A DNA stretch of 64,000 nt from contig NZ_CP126980.1 of the NCBI RefSeq assembly GCF_030252345.1, forward strand, positions 7,021,501 to 7,085,500, written 5' to 3'. This DNA is from Actinoplanes oblitus (GTDB lineage: Bacteria > Actinomycetota > Actinomycetes > Mycobacteriales > Micromonosporaceae). This document shows, piece after piece, positions 25,777 to 35,118 of this stretch. The stretch's first letter is position 1; each line of letters starts with the position of its first letter. The notes beneath the pieces were generated by a model. That model was not told where the DNA came from, did not search any database, and worked only from the letters and a program-made list of their open reading frames with translations. The position numbers and the translations under genes are program-made.

Positions 25777-28700
25777 TCAGCGCTCCCCGGTGTCCAGGCC
25801 GGCCCGTTTCCGGTACCCGGCGACGTACGCGAGCAGTTCCGGGCCCCGCGGCCGGCGGCCCGGCTGGATGTCGCACGTCCCGACCTTGCTCTCCTGGATC
25901 AGCACGTTCGGGTCGAGGGTGATCCCGATCAGGTCGTTCGCCGAGTCGCCGGTGACCAGCCCGGCGCCACCCCAGTGATAGGGCATCCAGATCTGGTGCA
26001 GCACCCGGCCGTCGACGCGCAACGGCGTGAGCCGATCGGTGACCAGCACCCGGGCCTCGATGGCGGCGCGGGTCGTGACGACGTGCGCCCAGCCGAGGTG
26101 CTCCAGCCCGCGCTCGGCGGCCAGCTGCGGGGAGACCTCGACGAACATCTCCGGTTGCAGCTCCGAGAGGTACGCCAGCTGGCGGCTCATGCCACCGGCG
26201 GTGTGGTGCTCGGTCAGGCGGCTGGTGCTGAAGACGTACGGAAAGACCTCGGAGGTCGGGTTCACCGGGTTCTCCGGGCGGTCGTAGGTCTTGCGGGCCG
26301 GGTTGGCCTGCTGCCCGTAGAGCGGGTTGCGCACCGTCGACTCGGCCGGCTCGTAGTGCGTCGGCAGCGGGCCGTCGATCAGGCCGCTCGGCGCGTACAG
26401 CCAGCCCTTTCCGTCGCCCTGCATGATGAACGCGTCGTCGCCGGCGATCGCCTCGACACCCGACGCGCCGTCCGGCGGGCGGTAGCCGGGCGCCTTCGTC
26501 TTCTCGAAGTCGGGCACGTCGTAACCGGTCCACTCGCCGGCCTCGGCGTCCCACCAGACGTACTTCTTCCGCTCCGACCACGGCTTGCCGTCCGGGTCGG
26601 CGGAGGCGCGGTTGTAGAGCGTGCGGCGGTCGGACGGCCAGGCCCAGCCCCACTCGGCGGCCACCCAGTCCTGCTCGCCGCCGGGTTTGCGGCGGGCGGC
26701 CTGATTCACCCCGTCCTTGAAGACGCCGGAGTAGATCCAGCAGCCGCAGGCCGTCGACCCGTCGGCCTTGAGCGCGGTGAAGCCGGGCAGCGGCTTGCCG
26801 GTGGCGACCTCGTACCCGTTGATCTCCTTGAGCACGCCCTCGCCGTCGTCCGGGTCGTAGTCCCAGTTCAGCTTGAGCAGGGCCTGGTCGCGGGGCAGCG
26901 TCGAGCCGGCCAGCCGCTCCCGGAGGATCCGGCCGAGGTGGTGGAAGAACCACAGCTCGGAGCGGCAGTCGCCGGGTGGGTCCAGGGCTTTCTCCCGCCA
27001 CTGGAGCAACCGGTGGGTCTGGGTGAAGGTGCCCTCCTTCTCGGCGTGCGAGGCGGCCGGCATGAAGAACACCTCGGTCCGGCACTCCTCGGGGACGATC
27101 TCGCCGGTGGCGACCTCGGGACTGTCCTTCCAGAACGTCGCCGACTCGATCATGAACAGGTCGCGGACCACCAGCCAGTCCAGGTTCGCCATGCCGAGCC
27201 GCTGCGCCTTGCCGTGCGCGGAGCCGACCGCCGGGTTCTGGCCGAGCAGGAAGTACCCCTTGATCTTGCCGTCGATCATGTCGAGGACCTGCTGATACGT
27301 ACCGTGGTCGCCGGTGAGCCGGGGCAGCCACCCGAACCCCCAGTCGTTCTCCGCGGTCGCCGCCTCCCCCCAGTACGCCTTGAGCAGGCTCACCGCGTAC
27401 GCCTCGGCCTCGGCCCAGAAGCCTTTCTGCTCGGGGTGCCGGATCGCGTCCACCCACTGGCGGAACGTCTCGTGCTGCGTGTGGTGCGGCATCGGCAGGT
27501 AGCCCGGCAGCAGGTTGAACAGGGTCGGGATGTCGGTCGAGCCCTGGATGCTGGCGTGCCCGCGCAGCGCCATCACACCGCCGCCGGGCCGGCCCATGTT
27601 GCCCAGCAGCAGCTGGATGATCGCCCCGGTGCGGATGTACTGCACGCCGACGCTGTGCTGGGTCCAGCCGACCGAGTAGACCAGCGCGGTGGTGCGCTCC
27701 CGGCCGGAGTTGCTCGTCCACGCCTCGCAGACCTCGAGGAACTTGTCCCGCGGCACGCCGCAGACCCGCTCCACCAGCTCCGGGGTGTACCTGGCGTAGT
27801 GCCGCTTGAGGATCTGGTAGACGCAGCGCGGATGCCGCAGCGTCGGGTCGCGGGGCACGTCGGCGGGCACCGGCGGGCCGTGCGACTCCTGCTCCAGCCC
27901 GGAGGCCGTCTCCCGGTCGATGTGCGACTCTTCGTGATCCTGGACCGCGTCGTCGTCGTGCTGCCCCTGGTACGCCCAGCTGGCCTGGTGGTACGCGCGG
28001 GTCTCCGGGTCGAAACCGGAGAACAGCCCGTCGAGGTCCTCGGTGTCCTGGAACTCCTCGCTCACGATCATGGACGCGTTGGTGTACGCCACGACGTACT
28101 CCCGGAAGTCCTTCTCGTTGCCGAGGATGTAGTTGATCACCCCGCCCAGGAACGCGATGTCCGCCCCGGCGCGCATCGGCACGTAGGTGTGCGCGAGCGC
28201 GCTGGTCCGGGTGAACCGCGGATCGATGTGGATCACCTTGGCGCCGCGGTTCTTCGCCTCCACGACGTACTGGAAACCCACCGGGTGGGCCTCCGCCATG
28301 TTGGAGCCCTGGATGATGATGCAGTCGGCGTTAGCCAGATCCTGGAGGAATCCGGTGGCCCCGCCGCGGCCGAAGCTGGTCCCCAGACCGGGGACGGTGG
28401 CGGAGTGTCAAATCCGCGCCTGATTCTCGATCTGCAACGCGCCCATCGCGGTGAACAGCTTCTTGATCAGGTAGTTCTCTTCGTTGTCCAGCGTCGCGCC
28501 GCCGAGGCTGGAGATGCCCATCGTCCGGTTCAGCGGGCGGCCCTGGTCGTCGGTGTCCTCCCAGGTGTCCGCGCGGGCCTTGAGCACCCGGTCCGCGATC
28601 ATCTCCATCGCGGTGTCCAGGTCCAGGGTCTCCCAGTCGGTGCCGTAGGGCCGCCGGTAGAGCACCGTCTTCTGCCGGCGGTCGCTGGTGACCAGGCTCT

Positions 28701-28977
28701 TGCTGGCCGAACCTTTCGGGCAGAGGCGGCCCTTGGAGATCGGGCTGTCCGGATCGCCCTCGATCTGGGTGACCTCGCCGTCCTTCACGAAGATCCGCTG
28801 GCCGCAGCCGACGGCGCAGTAAGGACAAACCGAGCGGGCCATCGAGTCGGCGGTCTCGGTGCGGGCGGTCAGACTCCGGGACCGGGCACTCTGCACCGCG
28901 GCACCACGACCCAGCGGGTCGGTGCCGGTCAGCTGCCGATAGACCGGCCAGCCCTCGATCCAGGTGCGGACACCCAT
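25777..28977 (-). CDS. fdhA: Selenocysteine-containing formate dehydrogenase alpha subunit
   Basis: 1066 residues when TGA at 28410-28408 is read as selenocysteine (Sec190). The context ENQARI-Sec-HSATVPGLG is the formate dehydrogenase active-site pattern. The N-terminal [4Fe-4S] motif is CPYCAVGC...GRLCPKGS; the rest is a molybdopterin-dinucleotide oxidoreductase fold ending in a MopB C-terminal domain (~970-1066). It oxidises formate to CO2 at a Mo/W-bis-MGD centre. ATG 28977 (MGVRTWIEGWPVYRQL) is preferred over upstream starts, which run into the divergent gene. No twin-arginine signal is visible, so the catalytic subunit may face the cytoplasm. The frame continues without a break after the UGA; this is not a pseudogene. 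Confidence 0.95.
28379..28410 (-). promoter_or_regulatory. Bacterial SECIS element with the UGA codon of fdhA
   Basis: The UGA (28410-28408) is followed after 12 nt by GTCCCC-GGTCT-GGGGAC (28395-28379), a perfect 6-bp stem with a 5-nt loop. The loop GGUCU is identical to the core of the E. coli fdhF SECIS apical loop as I recall it, and the loop's distance from UGA is in the range SelB requires. Placement inside the coding region is the bacterial arrangement. Confidence 0.85.
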
Positions 28978-29106
28978 GTGATCGACCCTAACCCGGTTCG
29001 GATGACCGCGCACGGCTTGGCGAACGTGCCAGATACATGTTCGAGTGGGCGGTTGCCGGTCGTCGTCACTAATATCGTCCCGTCCGGTCACGGAGGGGAG
29101 GCATGG

Positions 29107-32031
29107 ATGGATTCGGAGCGCGACGACGCGGAGCGGGCACGCAGCCCGGGGCCGTGGGACACGCCGCCGCCTCGCAAGGCGGCTGCCGCGCCGGCGTCCG
29201 CTGATCCTCCCGCGCCTCCTCCGCCGTCGGGTCCTCCGCCGTCGGGGTCTCCGCCGCCGGGGTCTCCGCTCAGCCGCTCGTCGGGCAAGCACCGGAGATC
29301 CACCATTCCGTCCCGGGCTCCTGCGCCCGAGCCACCGGCGCCGGTCGAGTCGCCACCGGCCGCGCCTCAGTCCCCGGCCACTCCCCCGGCGCCACCTGCC
29401 GCGCCACAGCCGCCACCCGCCACTCCTCAGTCGCCATCGGCCGTGCCCCAGTCGCCGGCCCCTCCCCTGGCGCCACCCGCCACGCCGCAGCCGACCACCG
29501 CGACCTCACCGCGGGCCGCGACGTCGCGGCTGGCGAACCCCTGGGCCACGGCGGCTCCGCCACGGGCCCCGGGGCCGGGCACGCCGCCGCCGCGCGGCCC
29601 GGATCCGAGTGCGCAGGCGCCTCGCCGGCCCGAACCGGTGACTCCCCCACCACAGGCTCCGGCACCGATCACGCCGCCACCTGTCGCTCCACCGCCTTCG
29701 TCCGGTTCCCCGCCTCGGCGGCCGCCGTTCGCCGCCGTTCCGAGACAGCGGCCGTCCGAAACGACGCCGCCGGCTCCTGCTCGCCGCCAGCGCGCGGAAA
29801 CCCGTTCCCGGCGTGAGGACGCTCCCGGCTCGGCGACTGACTATCCGCAGAACTCCGCCGTACATGCGCCCGCGCCGGTCGTTCACCCACCACCGCCGGC
29901 CGCTCCATCGCCGGCTCCAGCCGGGCCTCCGCCGCCGGCCGCGTTTCCGGCGGCTCCGGGCGTGCACTCGCCGCCGGCCGCTCATTCGGCGGCTCCGCCG
30001 GCCGCCTATCCACCGGCCACTCAGCCGGCTCCGTCGGCCGCTTATCCGCCGGCCGCTCAGCCGGCTCCGTCGGCCGCTTATCCGCCGGCCGCTCAGCCGG
30101 CCGCTCCGGCGGTGCATTCGCCGCCGGGCGCTTTTCCGCCGCCTCCGGAACGCCAACCGGCTCCGCCGCCCGGTGCCTGGGAATCGCCGCCGGGCCACGC
30201 CGAGCCCGTACCCCGAATGCTCGTTCCGCTGCCCGTACCGCACAAGGAAACCGCGCGGAAAGCGGCGCTGGATCTGCCCCGGCGACATCTCGTGCTGATC
30301 TGCGTCGCGTTGCTCCTGGCGGTGGCCGCCGCCGGCAGCCTGGTCTATCTGCGGACCCGATCCGGCGATTCGCCGGACCCGAAAGCCGCCGCCGCGCAGG
30401 CCGCGGCGGCATTGCGTGGCCAGGACGCCGCCTCGCTCAAGGTGACTTTCTTCGACCAGACCGGATTGGACGTCACCGGCGATCTGACGGTCACCGCGGG
30501 CGGGACCGCGCAGGGCACGCTCACCGACGCGGGTGGCGGAAAAGCGGAATTCCGCGCTGCGCGCGACGACACCGCGATCCGCGGGGACGAGGCGTGGTGG
30601 GCACGTCGCGACGCCGCCCGGGTCGGGGCGTTGAAAGGCCTTTGGGTACGCCCGGAAGGGCTGGCGTTCCCCATCGAAACGCCCGCCCTGCAACCCGAAT
30701 CGCTGGCCGGAATGGTGGACTGGGTCCGCAATGACGGGACAGCCGCGTCCGACGTGACCTCGGTCGCCGGCCAGCCCGTGGTGGGATTGCGGCGCGGCGG
30801 GTGGACGTTCCTGTTCAGCCGGGCCGAGCCGCACCGGCTGGTGTGGTTCGGCGGTGCGGTCCAGGACCGGGCGCCGATCGCGCCGCTGCAGCCGGGGACC
30901 GCCGCCAGATACCGCTCGTCGCAGATGGCGCCGCCGACGCCGCCCTACGTGAGCGCGCTGGTCGATCCGGCGCCGGCGGACGCCCGGATCGCCGATTTCC
31001 CGGACGACGCCGTGGTCGAGGAGAAAGCCACGGTGAAACGACCCGCCTTCGACGTCACCGTGAATGCCACCACCTGCCGGACGACGACCTGCACCTGGTC
31101 GGTGACGGTGACCAATACCGGTTCCGCGGCCGGTACCGCCTCGGTGGTCGCGTCGGTGTCGCCGGGCATGCCGGAGACCCGGGTCATCTCGCTGGGCACC
31201 ATGCAGCCGGGCGCGATCAGGTCCACCGCGACGATGAGTTTCCGGAATCCGGCTCCGACCAACCGCGACGTGTCCGCCGACTACCGGGCCGAAGTGTTCG
31301 CCAAGGAGTTGCACGGCCCGAACCTGAAACTGATCCGGCGACTCCAGGAGAGCGGTGTGGTCGTCGGCCGCTCGGAAACGCTGACCGGCCTCGATCCGAG
31401 CCAGCTGCCGACAGCGCTACTGGTCCTGGACGCGATGCGCGCGGCGCCGCATTTCGACGCCGGCAAGGCGGTCGACGCGATGGAGAACGCGGTCACCTAC
31501 GGCGCGTTGCCGGAACTCGGTGAGCTGGTCCGCTCCGGCCGTCTGGAGAACCCGGAGATCCTGTACCCGAAACTGCAGAACCTGATTTTCGAATACGACA
31601 CCGGAGCGCCGGGGACACCCTTCCACGAGAAACTGGGCTCGCGGCGGCAGTTGCAGATCGCCGCCGGCATCCTGCTCGAGGACCCGGCCGCGAAGGTGAC
31701 CCTCGACGGCGCGGCCGACGTGCTGGTCCACACCGGGCAGAACACCACCTCGGCCATTCAGACGAGGTCGGTGAGCAGCGATTCGGTGACCACCAACCTG
31801 CGCGGCGCCCTGAAGGAACTGGCGCGGGACGCGCCGCCCGGCAGCACCCGGGTCGTGTGGCTGCATCTGGAGGCGCCGTCGGGTCCCGCGCACGCCGCCG
31901 GTCGCGACTACTTCGACGCCGCGCTCAAGAAGGCCGGCTCCGACCTGTGCAAGAAGGCGGACGAGGTGGTCGTGGTCAACCAGTCCGGTGTCCAGCGCTG
32001 GACCAGGCAGCAGTTCCCCGGCTGTGACTGA
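29107..32031 (+). CDS. Proline-rich single-pass membrane protein with large C-terminal region
   Basis: 974 residues. ATG 29107 is preceded by a strong GGAGGGGAGG (29092-29101). Residues 1-~385 are Pro/Ala/Ser-rich and contain 12-residue repeats of the form QPAPSAAYPPAA. One transmembrane helix lies at ~394-415 (HLVLICVALLLAVAAAGSLVYL region). The following ~560 residues are predicted extracytoplasmic. They include a lipoprotein-carrier-like beta region (KVTFFDQTGLDVTGDLTVTA), a FxxLF-type adhesion-like beta segment with a CRTTTC pair, and a final ~180-residue domain with ADVLVHTGQ...AIQTRSV, RVVWLHLE and ADEVVVVNQ. This last domain faintly resembles restriction-nuclease-like folds, but I cannot name it. 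Confidence 0.75.
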   Translation: MDSERDDAERARSPGPWDTPPPRKAAAAPASADPPAPPPPSGPPPSGSPPPGSPLSRSSGKHRRSTIPSRAPAPEPPAPVESPPAAPQSPATPPAPPAAPQPPPATPQSPSAVPQSPAPPLAPPATPQPTTATSPRAATSRLANPWATAAPPRAPGPGTPPPRGPDPSAQAPRRPEPVTPPPQAPAPITPPPVAPPPSSGSPPRRPPFAAVPRQRPSETTPPAPARRQRAETRSRREDAPGSATDYPQNSAVHAPAPVVHPPPPAAPSPAPAGPPPPAAFPAAPGVHSPPAAHSAAPPAAYPPATQPAPSAAYPPAAQPAPSAAYPPAAQPAAPAVHSPPGAFPPPPERQPAPPPGAWESPPGHAEPVPRMLVPLPVPHKETARKAALDLPRRHLVLICVALLLAVAAAGSLVYLRTRSGDSPDPKAAAAQAAAALRGQDAASLKVTFFDQTGLDVTGDLTVTAGGTAQGTLTDAGGGKAEFRAARDDTAIRGDEAWWARRDAARVGALKGLWVRPEGLAFPIETPALQPESLAGMVDWVRNDGTAASDVTSVAGQPVVGLRRGGWTFLFSRAEPHRLVWFGGAVQDRAPIAPLQPGTAARYRSSQMAPPTPPYVSALVDPAPADARIADFPDDAVVEEKATVKRPAFDVTVNATTCRTTTCTWSVTVTNTGSAAGTASVVASVSPGMPETRVISLGTMQPGAIRSTATMSFRNPAPTNRDVSADYRAEVFAKELHGPNLKLIRRLQESGVVVGRSETLTGLDPSQLPTALLVLDAMRAAPHFDAGKAVDAMENAVTYGALPELGELVRSGRLENPEILYPKLQNLIFEYDTGAPGTPFHEKLGSRRQLQIAAGILLEDPAAKVTLDGAADVLVHTGQNTTSAIQTRSVSSDSVTTNLRGALKELARDAPPGSTRVVWLHLEAPSGPAHAAGRDYFDAALKKAGSDLCKKADEVVVVNQSGVQRWTRQQFPGCD

Positions 32032-32122
32032 GTCATCCCCGGCCCGGGACGCCGAGCCCCGCGAAGTGTGGCGTGAATCGCCCGATGTGCGCATCCGGCC
32101 GGCGACTCCGTATCCTGCCCAC

Positions 32123-33826
32123 ATGGACGAAACCGCCGCTACCAGCACCGATGCAGGATTCGCCGAGCTGGGGCTGCGTCCCGAACTGCTGCGCGCGCTC
32201 GCTGATCTCGGGTACGAGGAGCCCACGCCGATCCAGCGGGAGGCGATCGCGCCGCTCGTGGCCGGGCATGACCTGGTGGGGCAGGCGGCGACCGGCACGG
32301 GAAAGACGGCGGCGTTCGCCCTGCCCCTGCTGCAGCGGCTGACGGCCGGCGAGGCGGACGGGCCGGTGGCGCTGGTGCTGGTGCCGACCCGGGAGCTCGC
32401 CGAGCAGGTGTCGCAGGCGGTGCACCGCTACGGGCGGGACCTGAACGTGCGGGTGCTGCCGGTCTACGGCGGGCAGCCGATCCAGCGCCAGCTCCAGGTG
32501 CTGCGGCGCGGCGTGGATGTGGTGGTCGGCACCCCCGGCCGGATCCTGGACCACATCGAGCGGGAGACGCTGCGGCTCGACGCGATCCGTACCGTCGTGC
32601 TGGACGAGGCCGACGAGATGCTCGACATGGGGTTCGCCGAGGACATCGAGGCGATCCTGGCGGAGACGCCCGAGGAGCGGCAGACCGTGCTGTTCTCGGC
32701 CACCATGCCGCCGCGGATCGACGCGATCGCCCGGCGTCACCTGCGGGAACCGCTGCGGATCCGGATGGGGCGGGAGACCGCCGAGGCCGACGCGCTGCCG
32801 ACGGTACGCCAGAGCGCCTACCTGGTGGCCCGCGCGCACAAGGCGGCAGCTCTCGGCCGGGTGCTCGACGTGGAGGCGCCGACCGCGGCGATCGTCTTCT
32901 GCCGCACCCGCGAGGAGGTCGAGGAGGTCACCGAGAGCCTGAACGGCCGGGGTTTCCGCGCCGAGGCCCTGCACGGCGGGCTGAGCCAGGACCAGCGGGA
33001 CCGGGTGATGGGCCGCCTCCGCGCGGGCACCACCGAGCTGCTGGTCGCGACGGATGTGGCAGCTCGCGGGCTGGACGTCGAGCAGCTGACCCACGTCATC
33101 AACTTCAACGTGCCGTCGGCCCCGGAGGCGTACGTGCACCGCATCGGCCGGGTGGGCCGCGCCGGCCGGACCGGTGCCGCCATCACCCTGGCCGAGCCCC
33201 GCGAGCAGCGGATGCTGAAGGCCATCGAGCGGTTGACCGGTCAGCGGATCGTACTGGAAAAGCTCCCGACCGTGACCGACCTGCGGGCCCGGCGCCTGGA
33301 AGTGGTCCGCACCACCGTCCAAGAGGCCCTGGACGCCGACGACCTGGACCGTTTCCGATCGGTGCTGGCCTCCCTCACCGACGAGGCCGACCTGGAACAG
33401 ATCGCGCTGGTCACCCTGAAGCTGCTGCACGAGGCGAACGGCGGCGACGTCGACGAGCCGGAGATCCCGTCGATCGCGCCGCAGCGTGAGCGCGAGTTCG
33501 ACAATCGCGCCGCGCGCCGCAACGGTCCCGGCGCCGACCGCAACGGCGACCGCGGTCCGGGCCGAGGCCGGTCCGGGGGCGGCGCGGTGACCCGCGTCTT
33601 CGTCGGCCTGGGCCGGCGTGCCGGGCTGCGCCCGCAGGACCTGGTCGGCGCGATCGCCGGCGAGGCGGGCCTGCCGGCGCGGGACATCGGCGCCATCCAG
33701 ATCACTGACCGTTTCTCGCTGGTGGAGGTCCCCGAGGCCGACGCCGACCGGGTGATCCGCGCGCTGAGCCACAGCACCATCCGGGGCCGCCGCCCGACGG
33801 TCCGCCGCGACCGCCCCCACCGCTGA
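32123..33826 (+). CDS. DEAD-box ATP-dependent RNA helicase
   Basis: 567 residues. All helicase motifs are present: TPIQ (Q), ATGTGKT (I), PTRELA (Ia), TPGR (Ib), DEAD (II), SAT (III), VFCRT (IV), ATDVAARGLD (V) and HRIGRVGRAG (VI). Residues ~430-480 form a basic linker (RRNGPGADRNGDRGPGRGR). The C terminus (~490-567; VTRVFVGLGRRAGLRPQDLV) is a DbpA-type RNA-binding domain, as in CsdA/DeaD proteins. It unwinds RNA, probably in ribosome assembly or cold adaptation. ATG 32123 is chosen at the start of the conserved FAELGL segment. Confidence 0.93.
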   Translation: MDETAATSTDAGFAELGLRPELLRALADLGYEEPTPIQREAIAPLVAGHDLVGQAATGTGKTAAFALPLLQRLTAGEADGPVALVLVPTRELAEQVSQAVHRYGRDLNVRVLPVYGGQPIQRQLQVLRRGVDVVVGTPGRILDHIERETLRLDAIRTVVLDEADEMLDMGFAEDIEAILAETPEERQTVLFSATMPPRIDAIARRHLREPLRIRMGRETAEADALPTVRQSAYLVARAHKAAALGRVLDVEAPTAAIVFCRTREEVEEVTESLNGRGFRAEALHGGLSQDQRDRVMGRLRAGTTELLVATDVAARGLDVEQLTHVINFNVPSAPEAYVHRIGRVGRAGRTGAAITLAEPREQRMLKAIERLTGQRIVLEKLPTVTDLRARRLEVVRTTVQEALDADDLDRFRSVLASLTDEADLEQIALVTLKLLHEANGGDVDEPEIPSIAPQREREFDNRAARRNGPGADRNGDRGPGRGRSGGGAVTRVFVGLGRRAGLRPQDLVGAIAGEAGLPARDIGAIQITDRFSLVEVPEADADRVIRALSHSTIRGRRPTVRRDRPHR

Positions 33827-33841
33827 CGGGGATCAGGAGCG

Positions 33842-34277
33842 TCAGCCGAGCGGCCCGGGGTCGGCCAGCCGCGGCCGTTGCCCGGGTTGCTCGAAGTAGT
33901 ACCGGAGCGCTCGGTAGGCGGGCACCGCGTTTCCTCCCAGCCAGGACGCGCGAATAACCATGAACGGCAGGAATTGCCCCTCGAATGCGTGGAGCCTGCC
34001 GGTGAGGCGACGCTCGCGTGTCCCCTCCGCCGGCACCGCCTTGACCGCGATCATCGGCTGCGCATCCTCCAACGGCAAGGATGTCGCCGATGGCTCCCCA
34101 CGGGACGAAATGTTCGAGCAGCAGCGAGCGGTGATACACCCCGGTCGGCGTCAGCACGACTCTCCCCGGCGCCAGGCGTAGCAGGACGGTGAGGATCCAC
34201 CCGATGCCGCCGGCAGCAAGCACCGCGACCACCGACTTCGCCCAGTCGGCAGGCGTCCCGTCCCGGGCGAAGAGCAA
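33842..34277 (-). pseudogene. Frameshifted PH-like membrane protein
   Basis: One frame gives a hydrophobic helix and a PH-domain-like strand pattern (GGIGWILTVLLRLAPGRVVL, VYHRSLLLEHFVPWGAIGDI) from ~34277 to ~34090. The natural continuation (LPLEDAQPMIAVKAVP...FMVIRASWLGG...ALRYYFEQPG, to TAG/TGA at 33842) is in another frame. A single-base shift near 34085 would join them into one ~145-residue protein. The product resembles small actinobacterial bPH membrane proteins. No intact start is clear. Confidence 0.6.
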
Positions 34278-34426
34278 CCGCGAAACAGTAACGCGACCCG
34301 GCCCTCCCGGGTCATCCGCAGATCGACGACCAGCTCACCCTGGGCCTGCACCGACGCGCAGGGAACGTACACAACCGGCGGGAATGCCATCGCCTCACGC
34401 CCACCGGGAACAGCTGACTCGCGCAT
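34278..34426 (-). pseudogene. 5' remnant of a SAV_915-like protein
   Basis: The frame beginning near 34390 (MAFPPVVYVPCASVQ...VVDLRMTREGRVALL) matches the N-terminal half of small actinobacterial proteins of the SAV_915/SseB-like type. The match stops abruptly after VALL, where the neighbouring PH-like remnant begins in another frame. The C-terminal half is missing, suggesting a deletion fusing two broken genes. Confidence 0.45.
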
Positions 34427-35118
34427 CTCCGCCCTCCCGTCACCGGCGCTATGTGAGCGGGTACGTCTGGCGCAGGACTTCGGTTCGACACGTGACAGTG
34501 GAAGCGGCTACGGGACGCGCGAGACGAGTTGCTCCTGCCGCACAGGGCCCCAGCCAACGATGACCCCCGTCGTCGGCGGCAGCGACCCGTCCGTGCAGAT
34601 GCGACAGCGGGACATGGCGCTCGTCGTCGCCGGGCTGAAGCTTCAGAGGTCTCGAGGCCACCGTCCGCGCGCGTTCCGGTCCCCTCGCCCGGAATGGGTG
34701 AGGTAGTCGGTGGACCATTCGACGGCTGCTCCCGGCTGCTCCGAGACGACATTCGCGAAGCAACACATTCGTCCTGGTGGCGAAAGCGGGCTCAAGTAGC
34801 ACGGCCCGTCACCTTGGAGACGTCCTCACATCCCGGCGACGCCGAGATCCAGCCCGCCACAACGTTCTCGGCGAGGCCCCTTGGTCGCGTGACTACCAGC
34901 ATTAAGACAAGTTGACGCCCATCTACCTCGTCGGTTCTTAAAGTCCGACCATGAGACGGCGCGAAAAGACGGGTGACATCGGAATCAACTGTCCAGTCAG
35001 TCCGTGCGGGGAGTTCGCCGGAGCGAACCTCCAGAGCCCATGGCCCACTCCGCAAAATCGGCCGGTTGAAAGGCTGCAACCGGGTGCCGGCCGATGGCCG
35101 GGAGAGGGAGCCTGAGCG
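34427..35118. other. 692-bp gap without a supportable gene
   Basis: GC falls below that of the neighbours and no frame gives a recognisable protein. Short frames on both strands (for example minus 34449-34802 and minus 34792-35079) lack family patterns and ribosome binding sites. The segment probably contains decayed DNA at the border of an acquired region and the promoter of the downstream DUF2075 gene. Confidence 0.6.
34912..34940 (+). promoter_or_regulatory. Candidate sigma-70-type promoter for the DUF2075 gene
   Basis: TTGACG (34912-34917), 17 bp, then TTCTTA (34935-34940), about 180 bp upstream of the ATG at 35119. The -35 is close to consensus, the -10 is poor, and the local AT content is higher than average. 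Weak evidence. Confidence 0.3.

Noticed and set aside
28408..28410. Apparent nonsense mutation splitting fdhA
   Set aside because: The flanking residues, the SECIS hairpin and the complete sel gene set show that the TGA encodes selenocysteine.
25072..29106. A plus-strand frame open for several kilobases opposite the formate dehydrogenase genes
   Set aside because: It is the high-GC shadow of fdhA/fdhB with no family pattern. The real plus-strand gene in this frame starts at ATG 29107 with a strong ribosome binding site.
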